NCBI RefSeq assembly: GCF_002940945.1
Contig: NZ_PNFV01000002.1
Span: 124,001-188,000, forward strand
DNA from: Limosilactobacillus pontis
GTDB taxonomy: Bacteria > Bacillota > Bacilli > Lactobacillales > Lactobacillaceae
Reading direction: 5' to 3'
DNA length: 64,000 bases
This document shows positions 16,433 to 25,256 of this stretch, piece after piece; position 1 is the stretch's first letter; each line of letters begins with the position of its first letter. The notes beneath the pieces are model-generated. The model saw nothing but the letters and a program-made list of their open reading frames with translations. It ran no database searches and was not told the DNA's origin. The position numbers and the translations under genes are program-made.

Positions 16433-17569
16433 CTAGCCCCATACCTCATGCGCGATTTCTTTCACTAATGCAACTTTAGCCCACTGTTGATCCGCGGTCA
16501 GGATGTTTCCCTCCTCGGTGGAAGCAAAACCACATTGCGGGCTCAAGCAGAGGTGGTTAAGAGGGTGGTACTTAGCCGCTTCATGGATCCGGTCGATGAT
16601 GGACTGCTTATCCTCCAGGTCACCGGTCTTGGAGGTTACCAGACCAAGGACTACGTATTTTTCGTTTGGAACCTTGGCTAGCGGCTCAAAGCCCCCAGCA
16701 CGTTCGGAATCGTATTCCAGGTAGAAGGCCTTGACGTTTTCCTGAGCGAAAAGGGTGTCGGCAACAGGACTGTAGCCCCCGGCGGCTGCCCAGGTAGAAT
16801 GGTAGTTTCCTCGACAAACGTGGGTATTGATGGTGAGGTCTGCTGGCAGGTTTGCGATGGCAGCGTTATTGACTTTGAGGAAGCGCTCCTGCAGGGCTAC
16901 CAGCTGAGAAGTATCGGCGTTGGGGTCCTTCTTCTTAAGGTTAGCAAAGTTATTCACCGAGATTCCCCAGGTACAGTCATCAAGCTGCAGGGTTCGACAG
17001 CCAGCAGCATAGAGGTCTTCGATAACCTGATGGTAGGCTGCCGCAACGTCGTGGTCAAACTCAGTAAGGTTCGGATAGAACTCCTTAAGGTTGGCTTGGT
17101 TTTCGGGTCGGAGAAACTCCTCCAGAAACTGGGCCGGGGCCGGAATCGTCTGTTTGACCTGGGTGCCAGCACTGACGTGGTCCTGAACAAACTTGAAGGC
17201 CTCCACAAAGGGATGGCGTTCGCCGCTAAGCTTACCAGTCAGTTGGACGGAATCATTACGGGTCTCCTCGTCATGAAAGAAATAGCCGTGTTTGAGGTTA
17301 ACGTGTTTGGTTCCCTGCAGGCCCCAGAAAAAGTCGAGGTGCCAGTAACTACGGCGGAATTCACCGTCGGTCACCGCCTTGAGTCCCGCGGCCTCTTCTT
17401 TGTGGATTAAGTCCACAATTAAGCGATCTTCAATGGCAGTGAGGTCGTCTCGGCTGATCTGCCCCGTTACAAATTGCTTGCGGGCATCCTTTAGCTCTTG
17501 GGGTCGGAGAAACGAGCCAACAACGTCGTAACGAAATGGGGAAACGGTCCGTGGTGTGAATGTGGTCAT
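16433..17569 (-). CDS. MetE-like (UROD/MetE-type) methyltransferase, YxjG/YxjH-like
   Basis: A 378-residue protein of the cobalamin-independent methionine synthase C-terminal family. PFRYDVVGSFLRPQELKDAR is the usual start, LQLDDCTWG near residue 190 and INTHVCRGNYHSTW near 255 contain the zinc-site His and Cys, and LCLSPQCGFAS near 345 supplies the other Cys. These stand-alone paralogues (B. subtilis YxjG/YxjH) probably make methionine from homocysteine using a methyl donor other than the usual one. The ATG at 17569 follows GAAAGGAT; an upstream in-frame ATG at 17644 falls in the leader terminator and is rejected. A methionine T-box precedes it. Confidence 0.9.
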   Translation of the reverse strand: MTTFTPRTVSPFRYDVVGSFLRPQELKDARKQFVTGQISRDDLTAIEDRLIVDLIHKEEAAGLKAVTDGEFRRSYWHLDFFWGLQGTKHVNLKHGYFFHDEETRNDSVQLTGKLSGERHPFVEAFKFVQDHVSAGTQVKQTIPAPAQFLEEFLRPENQANLKEFYPNLTEFDHDVAAAYHQVIEDLYAAGCRTLQLDDCTWGISVNNFANLKKKDPNADTSQLVALQERFLKVNNAAIANLPADLTINTHVCRGNYHSTWAAAGGYSPVADTLFAQENVKAFYLEYDSERAGGFEPLAKVPNEKYVVLGLVTSKTGDLEDKQSIIDRIHEAAKYHPLNHLCLSPQCGFASTEEGNILTADQQWAKVALVKEIAHEVWG

Positions 17570-17616
17570 AAAACATCGATCCTTTCTTTTGTGGTGAGTA
17601 TAGGTTTCGGCGGCAA

Positions 17617-17957
17617 ATAAAAAAGTCCCGAAAAGAAACATCATGCTTCTTTTCGGGACGTCATTTCAAAGACTGAAAGTTAACGTGTTACCACCCTAAT
17701 TCAACCAGGCCTCACAGCCCAGTCCTCAATGGGTACACCCGCAGGTAGACCCAGGCGTTTTAGCGGTCGCCACTCGTGACCGGCTTACCAGCGGCTCGCC
17801 GATCTGTTTCGCTCCAAGACCATCTTTACAGGTTTAGGAGACACCGGCTCTCAGCTACCCGGCTCTCTGTGGAGCCCGCCACCTGCTACTCATCTTTTCT
17901 TAGCAATTTATAATTTATTGTTGGTATTATATTAGAACTTTCTAATTGTGAAGTCAA
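17617..17957 (-). ncRNA. T-box leader (methionine) with promoter
   Basis: The minus-strand leader of the MetE-like gene has the T-box sequence AGGGTGGTAACACG (17684-17697) and a terminator stem GTCCCGAAAAGAA / TTCTTTTCGGGAC (17625-17659) with a T run. In Stem I the helix CTAAGA/TCTTGG closes an internal loop whose 3' side reads TAAAG-ATG-G, and CAGGT/ACCTG closes it above. The layout equals the Thr and His leaders in this window, so the specifier is ATG at 17821-17823: methionine. The promoter is TTGACT (17952-17957), 17 bp, TAATAT. Uncharged tRNA-Met would prevent termination and switch the gene on. Confidence 0.9.
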
Positions 17958-17961
17958 TCCC

Positions 17962-18627
17962 TTAATTCAATTCTTCGTAAATTCTGTTAAGGGGTTGACG
18001 AACCTTGGGCTTGATCGGCTGGTCACGGTAGCCGAAACTGACCATGACTGAGGCTCGCCAGTGATTTGGATTGATAATGCTGTGCTGGGCGAGGTAATCG
18101 TTCATCTTCCGGTAGTTAAAACCTTCCAGAGGACAGGAGTCGATGTCGAGCTCCGCAGCGGCGGTCATCATGTTGGCCATGGCAATGTAGGTCTGTTTGC
18201 TAGCCCAGTCAAAAAGCTCACGGTCGTTGGTGATAGCTAGGTCGCGTTCCTGGAAGTGTTTGAAACTCTGGGAAGGCTTAGAATTTGGTGAGAACTGGTG
18301 ATGGTGCAAACCCTCGACAAGGTTGCGAACATAGTCACTGTCGTAAGTCACGTCGGTCCGGGCTAGAATTAAGAGGAGTTTGTCAGCGCCGTCTAGGCTG
18401 TTAGTTACTCCCCAGGCAAACGGCCGGATATCTTCCTTGATCTTGGGCGAGTTGATTAGGACAAATTTCCAAGGTTCGTAACCAAATGAACTTGGTGACA
18501 AGCGTCCAGCCTCCAGGATCGTATGTCAGTCGTCGGGAGCGATGTGTTTGTTAGGGTCGTATTTTTTTGTGGCGTAGCGTCGGTTGGCAGTATGCAGGAT
18601 TTGCTGGCGAATTTCTTCTTTATTCAT
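17962..18627 (-). pseudogene. Nitroreductase-family NAD(P)H oxidoreductase interrupted by in-frame TGA
   Basis: The full frame from ATG 18627 (RBS AGCGAGGG) encodes about 221 residues: NKEEIRQQILHTANRRYATKKYDP, then APDD, a TGA stop at codon 34 (18526-18528), and then HTILEAGRLSPSSFGYEPWK and the rest of an FMN-dependent nitroreductase. In relatives the stop position is normally Trp (DWQTILEA), so TGG to TGA is a one-base change. There is no frameshift and the remainder looks intact, so the break is recent, or a base-call error. A shortened product from the TTG at 18501 would lack the N-terminal FMN-binding Arg region. No Shine-Dalgarno precedes that TTG. Confidence 0.8.
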
Positions 18628-18737
18628 ATCAATCCCTCGCTTTCAGTTTCGAATATTATAAGGCTGTTACGGGCTGGCTTCGTATGCTAGCCATCATATA
18701 GAAGCTGAGAAGCTTATTTTCCAGTCTCGTGAATAGT

Positions 18738-20168
18738 TTAGAGGTTTGGATCCATCTTGAATGTTAGCTTGGAGAGTTCCGTACCTTGAGTCATTAGGTC
18801 AAAGAGGAGTCGTTTGGCCTTCTTATTATAGTGCTTAGCGATCTTATGGTTCTGACCCGTCAGGTAGGTGGTCAGCTGGGCCCCGCTTAGTTGATTGGCC
18901 TTGGCGTCGACCGCCGCGAGTTTACGCCGAGCCCACTCATTAAGATCCTTCTGGAAGGCTTCGTCCTGGTCGTAGAACACGCTGTAATGACTCTCCACCA
19001 CCATAGCGAGGGCTTCGTTCAGCCAGTATGCATTTTTGAGCTTCATCTTGTTTGGAAAGTTACGATAGGAGACATCGGTATCGTCGGCGTTAGCGAAGAA
19101 TGGTGTGTAGGCACAGAAAGTCGGCAGGCCGAACGCGATCCACTGAATGGCCGCCTGCTGTGGCTTAACGTTGTTGCGCATCTGCAGGATGTGGGACTGA
19201 GCCGTCCGCGATAGGGAGATTGGCCGATAAACTTTCTTGTCGTGCTCACTGCCATCGCCTAGCGGGTCGTACCTCGTTTCATTGAAGTGGGATTTGAGCA
19301 GATACTGGATATCCTCGACCGCAATCTTGCGTTCTGGCTTGCGGATAAAAGGCATGTCGGGACACTCTGGAGTCTGGTCAGCAGCTGCCATTGGACTCAG
19401 ATAGCGCTGGGCGAACCAGACTCGGGGAGTGTTGTAGTGGTGGTCGAGCTTGGTGTTGGTACCGAAGATGTGGCGGAAGTTCCACTGGTCGTTATCCGGG
19501 TTGAGCTGGTGGTCATCAACAAACTCACGGATACCAGCGGACCACATGTAGTTGGCCGGGTCGTTGAAGTTAATCTGCTCAATGGCAATCTGGTTAGCGG
19601 CCACGGCGTAGCAGTCGTCGGGAATCCGTACTGCGACCCAGTGATGACCAGTAGCGATTTCCATATACCAGACCTCGTTCTGGTCGTTAAACTGGACTCC
19701 ATTGCCTTCAGCGGAACCGTACTTGGCAACCAACCGGCCCAGGCGTTCAACCCCTTCCCGTGCGGAGTGGATGTATGGCAGAACCAGGGTGGTCATCGAG
19801 TCCTCGGCCAGGCCGTTTTTGACGAATGGATCGTAGGCAAGAACGCGGTCGTTGGCGTAGACGCTTTCAGTGGCACTTTCACCAACATTAGCTGCATTGA
19901 AGCCGTCCTCTTCGTTTGGGCCGGCGCTCTGGTCAACTGACGGGGTCGCGGTGTAACGCATTCCGCTTTCCGGCAGTGGCACAGTTAGCTTGTTGTAGGC
20001 TGAGACGTAGGTTTCGTGACGGTCGTGAACAGCGGGCTGAACTAGGAAGCGCTTGGGCTCGATGGCGCTGACCCGGTCTTCGTTCCGAGAAATGAAGGTT
20101 GATCCGTCTAATGAAGCCTTCTTTCCGACCATGATTGACGTACATGCAGAGTTCCTGAATCGTGACAT
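18738..20168 (-). CDS. C69-family dipeptidase (PepD-like)
   Basis: A 476-residue peptidase of family C69. The N-terminus MSRFRNSACTSIMVGKKA places Cys9 as the N-terminal nucleophile after removal of the first eight residues, as in the autoprocessed dipeptidase A group. FISRNEDRVS and EGNGVQFNDQNEVWYMEI with TGHHWVAVRIPDD are family landmarks. It has no export signal, so it acts inside the cell on dipeptides from casein-like peptides. GGAAC precedes the ATG. A single gene between the broken nitroreductase and an amino-acid permease. Confidence 0.92.
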   Translation of the reverse strand: MSRFRNSACTSIMVGKKASLDGSTFISRNEDRVSAIEPKRFLVQPAVHDRHETYVSAYNKLTVPLPESGMRYTATPSVDQSAGPNEEDGFNAANVGESATESVYANDRVLAYDPFVKNGLAEDSMTTLVLPYIHSAREGVERLGRLVAKYGSAEGNGVQFNDQNEVWYMEIATGHHWVAVRIPDDCYAVAANQIAIEQINFNDPANYMWSAGIREFVDDHQLNPDNDQWNFRHIFGTNTKLDHHYNTPRVWFAQRYLSPMAAADQTPECPDMPFIRKPERKIAVEDIQYLLKSHFNETRYDPLGDGSEHDKKVYRPISLSRTAQSHILQMRNNVKPQQAAIQWIAFGLPTFCAYTPFFANADDTDVSYRNFPNKMKLKNAYWLNEALAMVVESHYSVFYDQDEAFQKDLNEWARRKLAAVDAKANQLSGAQLTTYLTGQNHKIAKHYNKKAKRLLFDLMTQGTELSKLTFKMDPNL

Positions 20169-20235
20169 TTAACCAGTTCCTTTCAAAATATAGATTAGTG
20201 TACCAATTTCATTTTACACCCGCTGGCAATATAAA

Positions 20236-20271
20236 GAGGCTGGCGAGAAAGTAAAGCTTTCTCCCAGCCTC
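20236..20271 (-). terminator. Terminator of the APC permease gene
   Basis: GAGGCTGG-GAGAAAG / CTTTCTC-CCAGCCTC forms a long stem just downstream of the minus-strand permease stop codon. Confidence 0.82.
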
Positions 20272-20280
20272 AGGTGAAAC

Positions 20281-21642
20281 TTATTCTTTTGTGAAGTTGA
20301 ATTCGTCGGCGTGGCGTAGGGAGTAGGTGAAGTAAATAACCAGTCCCAGTGCGATCCAGGCCAGGTAGGTCAGCCAGGCCGTCAGGGAGATACTGATGAG
20401 GAGGACAATGCAGATGATGATCGAAAGGATCGGAATTGTATTCCCAAACGGTACCTTAAATGGCCGCTTCAGTTCTGGATAACGGTAGCGCAGGATGATC
20501 ACGATCAGTGAGATTAGAGCAAAAACCATCAGTGAACCGATGTTGGCGATCAGGGCCAGGTAGTGGAGGTCAAACTCACCGGCGAGGATGGCAGCGAGAA
20601 TCCCAACCAGCCAGATCGCCTGGTTGGGACTGTGGGTCTTGTTATTGACACGGGCGAGCTTTTGAGGCAGAAAGGCGCTTCGGCTCATTGACTTAAGGAT
20701 ATTGGACCCCGCGTAGATAAAGGCAAAGACCACTGCCATGATTCCGAGGACGGCGCCTAGAGAGACAACCTCTGCGACATAGGGGTGGCCCTTGACGATC
20801 AGGACGTAGGACATCGCTTCGGAGACGTTCAGTTTGGTGTAAGAAACGACCCCGGTCATCACCAGGCTGACCAGGATATAGAGGGTGGTTGAGATTACCA
20901 GACATAAAATTATTGCCCGGGGAATATTTTTGTCGACGTCTTTGGCATCCTCGGCAGAGGTGGCCAGGGCATCGAAACCGAGGAAGGAGAAGAAGACGGC
21001 CGAAGCCCCAGTGAAGATCCCTTTGAAGCCATAAGGGAGGAAGGGGTGCCAGTTACTAGGCTGAACGTGCTGAATATTGACGACGATGAAGAGGAGGATG
21101 ATGAAGATCTTAACTCCAACCAGGAAGTTGTTAATCAGCTTACTCTCACTGGTTCCCCGGGTGAGAATGATGGTCATCAACAGGATCATTAGAACGGCCG
21201 GCAGGTTGATGATCCCGCCTGCAGATGGGTTCACCAGGAATTGATGGGGAAGTTTGACGCCCAATACTTCCAGAAAGGACTGGACGTAGCCAGTCCACCC
21301 ATTGGCAACTGTTGCTGTGGTGGTGATATAAACCCCAATCAGTGTCCAGCCGGCCAGGAAGGCAACAAACTTACCGATGGAAACCCAGGCGTAGAAGAAA
21401 GCACTGCCGGAGTTAGGGAGGCTGGTGGTCAGCTCGGAGTAGCAGAGTCCGATCAAGCCACTGGCCAAGGCGGCAATGAGAAATGAGAAGACGATTGCCG
21501 GTCCGGAGTCCTCGGCGGCGACGATCCCAGTCAGGACCAGAATTCCGGTTCCAATAATCGCCCCGATCCCAAGAATGGCCAGGTCGAAGAGGCCGAGGGT
21601 CTTCTCGTGTTCAGTTTTTTTAAGCTGCGGATTATTATTCAT
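20281..21642 (-). CDS. APC-superfamily amino acid permease (CAT/YfnA type)
   Basis: A 453-residue transporter with twelve predicted helices. LAILGIGAIIGTGILVLTG in helix 1 is the APC signature, with the unwound GTGIL stretch that binds the amino-acid backbone. PNSGSAFFYAWVSIGK and FFSFLGFDALATSAEDAKD are further family marks. The cationic amino-acid transporter subgroup is most similar, but the substrate (basic or branched amino acid) is uncertain. AAAGGAG precedes the ATG. Divergent from the phosphodiesterase gene with a 283-bp gap that holds AT-rich promoter-like sequence but no clear operator. Confidence 0.88.
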   Translation of the reverse strand: MNNNPQLKKTEHEKTLGLFDLAILGIGAIIGTGILVLTGIVAAEDSGPAIVFSFLIAALASGLIGLCYSELTTSLPNSGSAFFYAWVSIGKFVAFLAGWTLIGVYITTTATVANGWTGYVQSFLEVLGVKLPHQFLVNPSAGGIINLPAVLMILLMTIILTRGTSESKLINNFLVGVKIFIILLFIVVNIQHVQPSNWHPFLPYGFKGIFTGASAVFFSFLGFDALATSAEDAKDVDKNIPRAIILCLVISTTLYILVSLVMTGVVSYTKLNVSEAMSYVLIVKGHPYVAEVVSLGAVLGIMAVVFAFIYAGSNILKSMSRSAFLPQKLARVNNKTHSPNQAIWLVGILAAILAGEFDLHYLALIANIGSLMVFALISLIVIILRYRYPELKRPFKVPFGNTIPILSIIICIVLLISISLTAWLTYLAWIALGLVIYFTYSLRHADEFNFTKE

Positions 21643-21925
21643 AAGTGAAAAGGCTCCTTTCAGTTTGATCTGGTTCCGGTCTCATTGGTAATAGTAGAGG
21701 GGATTCCCACGCGGATCGAGCGGGCCGTGAAGAAACCGAACGACCGGGTGGGCTGTGTTTCTGCCAATATTTTCACACTCCTGGCGTATTCTTTCGTTAA
21801 TATGGAATAAATTGCATAAAGTAACCCTTTTATTATAGTAATTCTTTTGACAAAATAATAGTAAATTTGAAAAAAGCCGGTAGTGGTAGGTGTTAAAATT
21901 GTTAATAGTTGTTAGCTGAAAATAA

Positions 21926-23236
21926 ATGAAAGTAGATGAAATAATGCCTAGAAATAAATTAGTCGTTATCTCTTTGGATTCCCTCGGCTTCCGGGATCTT
22001 AATGAGCTTGGCTATCTGGTGCCTCATATCCAACAGATAATGAAACAGGGAACCTGGGTTAAACGAGTTCGCGGGATCTTCCCGACATTGACCTACCCGT
22101 CCCATACTTCGATTATTACGGGACAGTACCCGGCGGTCCATGGAGTGGTCAACAATACTAAGCTCCAGCCACGCCGCCTTTCGCCTGACTGGTACTGGTA
22201 CCGCAAGGATGTTAAGGCAACTCCTTTATATGATGTTGCCCACAATGCGGGGCTGACAACGGCTGCCTTCCTCTGGCCGGTTACTGCGGGCAGTCAGATT
22301 GATTACAACCTGGCTGAGATCTTTCCAAACCGGATTTGGACTAATCAGGTGCTGGTCTCCTTAAAGGCCAGCTCGCCCCGTTTCCTTCTGCAGATGAATC
22401 ATCGCTACGGACATCTGCGCCACGGAATTAAGCAGCCCTGGTTAGACGACTTTATCACGGCCTGTGCGGTTGACACCCTGAAAAACAAGCAGCCCGACTT
22501 GACCTTAATACACCTGGTCGATATGGATAGTATGCGGCACCGTTACGGGGTCCGGTCCGCTCAGGCTCAGCACGCCTTGCAGCGCCTTGATCGGCGGGTT
22601 GATCAGCTCGTTCAGGCTACTAAGGACGCCGGAACCTATGACCATACTAACTTCGTCTTACTTGGTGACCACTATCAAATCAATGTTCACAAGATGATCC
22701 ACCTTAACATGCTCTTCGCCCAACACGGCTGGTTGACACCCCTGGCTGGCAAAACGACCTACCGTAATAATTGGCGGGTGACGGCTAAAACCTGTGATGG
22801 GGAGACCTATGTTTACACCCGGGGTAACGTGGATACTGGTCGGCTCAAGCAGTTAATCGCTGGTGTTGCGGGGGTCGAGCATATCTATGACGGTGCAGAA
22901 GCTGTTAAACGAGGTGCCGATCCGCGATGCACATTCCTGGTTGAGGCTCAGCCAGGCTATTACTTTACTGACGAGGTCAACCGGCCGGCGGTGGTCGAGG
23001 ACGTCGACCCAGATTCACTGGGGACCCATGATCGTTACCAGGGGGTACATGGCTACGGACCAAATCAACCGGGCTACTTTACCACGGCGGTATTTGCCGG
23101 TCCGGACGTCAATCGAGGAGCGACGGTTGCGGGTGCCCACCTAGTTGATGAAGGGCCAACCTTTGCTCAGCTGCTGGGCGTGCACTATCCGGCACCCACG
23201 GCTGGGCAGCCGATTCCGGGCGTTATTAGAAAGTGA
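21926..23236 (+). CDS. Type I phosphodiesterase/nucleotide pyrophosphatase-like protein
   Basis: A 436-residue alkaline-phosphatase-superfamily enzyme (ENPP type). The first metal Asp is in VVISLDSLGF, the nucleophile Thr in IFPTLTYPSHTSIITG, further metal ligands in HLVDMDSMRHRYG and LLGDHYQIN. There is no signal peptide, so the enzyme is cytosolic. Possible substrates are nucleotide or phosphodiester compounds; specificity is unknown. The start is uncertain: ATG 21926 or ATG 21944, with only a weak AAGTAGATG-type RBS for the second. The next gene follows ten bases later, so it begins a three-gene run. Confidence 0.85.
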   Translation: MKVDEIMPRNKLVVISLDSLGFRDLNELGYLVPHIQQIMKQGTWVKRVRGIFPTLTYPSHTSIITGQYPAVHGVVNNTKLQPRRLSPDWYWYRKDVKATPLYDVAHNAGLTTAAFLWPVTAGSQIDYNLAEIFPNRIWTNQVLVSLKASSPRFLLQMNHRYGHLRHGIKQPWLDDFITACAVDTLKNKQPDLTLIHLVDMDSMRHRYGVRSAQAQHALQRLDRRVDQLVQATKDAGTYDHTNFVLLGDHYQINVHKMIHLNMLFAQHGWLTPLAGKTTYRNNWRVTAKTCDGETYVYTRGNVDTGRLKQLIAGVAGVEHIYDGAEAVKRGADPRCTFLVEAQPGYYFTDEVNRPAVVEDVDPDSLGTHDRYQGVHGYGPNQPGYFTTAVFAGPDVNRGATVAGAHLVDEGPTFAQLLGVHYPAPTAGQPIPGVIRK

Positions 23237-23245
23237 GGCGGATTC

Positions 23246-24505
23246 GTGCGAATTAACAAACAACAATGGCAATGGATCTTCTATGATTGGGCCAACTCTG
23301 GCTATGGGATCCTAGTCGTAACCGCTGTCCTGCCCGTTTATTTTAAGGCCGTCGCACAGCAGGCGGGAGTCAGTGCGGCCGACTCGACGGCTTACTGGGG
23401 CTATGCTAATAGCTTTGGTACCCTGGTGGTCTCGTTGCTGGCCCCACTGTTGGGTGCCCTGGCCGACTATCCTAATGCTAAACGCCGATGGCTAAATATC
23501 TTTACCTGGCCAGCCATCATCTTGACGCTGGGCCTGGCCCTCCTGCCGGCTAAGCAGTGGCAATGGCTGCTCTTCATGTACGTTTTGACGATCATCGGTT
23601 ACTCAGGTGGGAACCTCTTTTACGATAGTTTCCTGACTGATGTAGCTCCAGACGGGCAGATGGACCTGGTCTCTTCAACTGGCTACGGAATGGGCTACCT
23701 CGGTGGGGTAATTGCCTTTATTGTCTTTCTGGCGGCTCAACTGACCCATGGCTTTAACGGCCTTTTGTCAGTCTATGGAATTGCCAAGTTTAGCTTCGTC
23801 ATTGCCGCCGTCTGGTGGGGGATCTTTGGCTGGCCACTATTGGTGCACGGCCGCCAGCGGTATAGCGTTAGCGATGTTGCTAATCCGTTGCAGGACAGTT
23901 TTCGTCGGCTCGCTCAGACCTTTCATCATATTCGTCGCTACCGGCAGATCACCTGGTTCCTGATTGCCTATTTCTTCTACATCGACGGGGTCGACACGAT
24001 CTTTACGATGGCTACTGCAATCGGCAAGGATATGGGGGTGCCGACCACGATGTTGATGATGGTCCTGCTGGTCGTCCAACTGATTGCTTTTCCGTTTTCC
24101 CTATTTTATGGTTGGCTTGCGAAGAAAACTTCCAACAGGACTGCCATCCTGGTTGGAATCACTGTTTACGTCATTATCTGTCTCGACGCTCTGCACCTAA
24201 CTGACCTGACCGACTTCTGGATTCTGGCGATCCTGGTGGGAACTAGTCAAGGGGGACTTCAGGCGCTGAGTCGATCCTACTTTGGCCAATTGATTCCCAA
24301 GGATTCCAGCAGTGAGTTTTTTGGGTTTTACAACATTCTGGGGAAGTTTTCCGCAATTCTGGGACCGGTAATTGTAGGCCTAGTAACCCAGTGGACGGGG
24401 CGGTCGACGATGGGGGCGGCTTCGCTTAGTATTCTCTTCGTGATCGGCCTGGTAATCTTCTTACTGCTGCCTCAATTGGGAGGAGCTGCCGATGACCAAG
24501 ATTGA
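23246..24505 (+). CDS. UMF1/Atg22-like MFS transporter
   Basis: A 419-residue membrane protein with about twelve helices. WQWIFYDWANSGYGILVVTAVLPVYF (quoted in part: FYDWANSGYG) is the hallmark of the UMF1 family related to yeast vacuolar amino-acid effluxer Atg22. GMGYLGGVIAFIVFL and SQGGLQALSRSYFGQLIPKD (typical loop with conserved R and P) confirm it. The start is GTG with GAGGCGG in front. It lies between a phosphodiesterase and an alkyltransferase-like gene and overlaps the latter by 14 bases. The transported compound is unknown. Confidence 0.85.
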   Translation: MRINKQQWQWIFYDWANSGYGILVVTAVLPVYFKAVAQQAGVSAADSTAYWGYANSFGTLVVSLLAPLLGALADYPNAKRRWLNIFTWPAIILTLGLALLPAKQWQWLLFMYVLTIIGYSGGNLFYDSFLTDVAPDGQMDLVSSTGYGMGYLGGVIAFIVFLAAQLTHGFNGLLSVYGIAKFSFVIAAVWWGIFGWPLLVHGRQRYSVSDVANPLQDSFRRLAQTFHHIRRYRQITWFLIAYFFYIDGVDTIFTMATAIGKDMGVPTTMLMMVLLVVQLIAFPFSLFYGWLAKKTSNRTAILVGITVYVIICLDALHLTDLTDFWILAILVGTSQGGLQALSRSYFGQLIPKDSSSEFFGFYNILGKFSAILGPVIVGLVTQWTGRSTMGAASLSILFVIGLVIFLLLPQLGGAADDQD

Positions 24506-24800
24506 TGCAGACTTCATGACCGACGTGTTAAATATTGTTGATATCATTCCTTTGGGCCGGGTGGCCACCTATGGGCAGATTGCTCGGTTAATTGGCCGTC
24601 CGCGCAATGCTCGTTTGGTAGGGAAAGCCCTCAGTAAGGCCGGCGAGTATGGGAAGCATCCTTGTCATCGGGTCGTAACCGCCACTGGTCGTTTGGCACC
24701 TGGTTGGATCGATCAGGGACCGATGCTGGCGGCTGAGGGAATCCCGTTTAAAGATGCCAATCACGTTGATATCAAACGCTGCCAGTGGCCGGGAATTTAA
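24492..24800 (+). CDS. MGMT/alkyltransferase-like single-domain protein
   Basis: A 102-residue protein equal to the C-terminal DNA-binding domain of O6-alkylguanine alkyltransferases. IPLGRVATYGQIARLIGRPRNARLVG is the helix-turn-helix with the Arg finger, and HPCHRVV is the active-site PCHRV motif with Cys kept. Stand-alone alkyltransferase-like proteins (ATL) usually have Trp or Ala at that Cys, so this one may still transfer alkyl groups. GGAGGAG lies six bases upstream, and the gene overlaps the end of the MFS gene. No Ada domain is present. Confidence 0.87.
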   Translation: MTKIDADFMTDVLNIVDIIPLGRVATYGQIARLIGRPRNARLVGKALSKAGEYGKHPCHRVVTATGRLAPGWIDQGPMLAAEGIPFKDANHVDIKRCQWPGI

Positions 24801-24807
24801 ATTGCAA

Positions 24808-24848
24808 AAAGGATCTGGATTGCGCTGATGCGCGCATCCAGGTCCTTT
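24808..24848. terminator. Bidirectional terminator
   Basis: AAAGGATCTGGAT / ATCCAGGTCCTTT (one mismatch) with a small inner stem lies between the alkyltransferase gene and the convergent antitoxin-like gene. Confidence 0.8.
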
Positions 24849-24855
24849 CCCTTTG

Positions 24856-25212
24856 CTAGTCGTGAGTATTGTTAAGGATTCCCTGGCCGATACCACCAGG
24901 TTGCTCCTTCTTTTGGTGGCTAGTGGCTTTTAGGACACTGCCACCGATCCCGGTGGCCCCGTTATCAGGTCCCGCCAGGGCGGACAGCAGCTTGTTCAAC
25001 CGGGTAACTACCTCGGGGTTGCCTGCCCGGTATTGACGGGCAACCTCGTCTACATCACGTGTTCCCTTGATTTCAAACGGAATCCGTCTGTCCTGTTGGA
25101 CCCGCTTGAGGTAAACCTTGATCCCGCTAGTGAGGTCCAGCCCCATCTCGGCGAAGATTTTGTTAACATCATCCTTCAATTGGTCGTCGATCTTAATGTT
25201 AATTTGTGCCAT
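24856..25212 (-). CDS. RelB/DinJ-family antitoxin-like protein, no adjacent toxin
   Basis: A 118-residue protein. AQINIKIDDQLKDDVNKIFAEMGLDLTSGIKVYL (quoted in parts: INIKIDDQLK, MGLDLTSGIKVYLKR) is the ribbon-helix-helix N-terminus of RelB/DinJ antitoxins. The usual following PFE motif is present (RIPFEIKG). The tail after residue 85 is unusually long, Gly/Gln/Lys-rich and ends NNTHD. RelB antitoxins are normally followed by a RelE/YafQ toxin; here the next gene runs the other way, so no partner is encoded next to it. The ATG at 25212 follows AAAGGAGTGACTTTT. Confidence 0.8.
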   Translation of the reverse strand: MAQINIKIDDQLKDDVNKIFAEMGLDLTSGIKVYLKRVQQDRRIPFEIKGTRDVDEVARQYRAGNPEVVTRLNKLLSALAGPDNGATGIGGSVLKATSHQKKEQPGGIGQGILNNTHD

Positions 25213-25256
25213 AAAAGTCACTCCTTTCATCTCCTATATTATCACGATACAAAATT

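Noticed and set aside
16799..17410. 203-residue plus-strand open frame
   Set aside because: Antisense to the MetE-like gene; no RBS, no known motifs.
17570..17644. Upstream ATG of the MetE-like gene (17644)
   Set aside because: It falls inside the T-box terminator stem and has no RBS; the family N-terminus begins at 17569.
17824..17850. TCC, CTA or CCT as specifier of the Met T-box
   Set aside because: These lie above the CAGGT/ACCTG helix. In the Thr and His leaders the specifier lies below the corresponding helix and one base before the lower stem, which here gives ATG.
19287..19940. 217-residue plus-strand open frame
   Set aside because: It lies fully antisense to the C69 dipeptidase, whose protein has clear family motifs; GC-rich third positions of that gene keep the antisense frame open.
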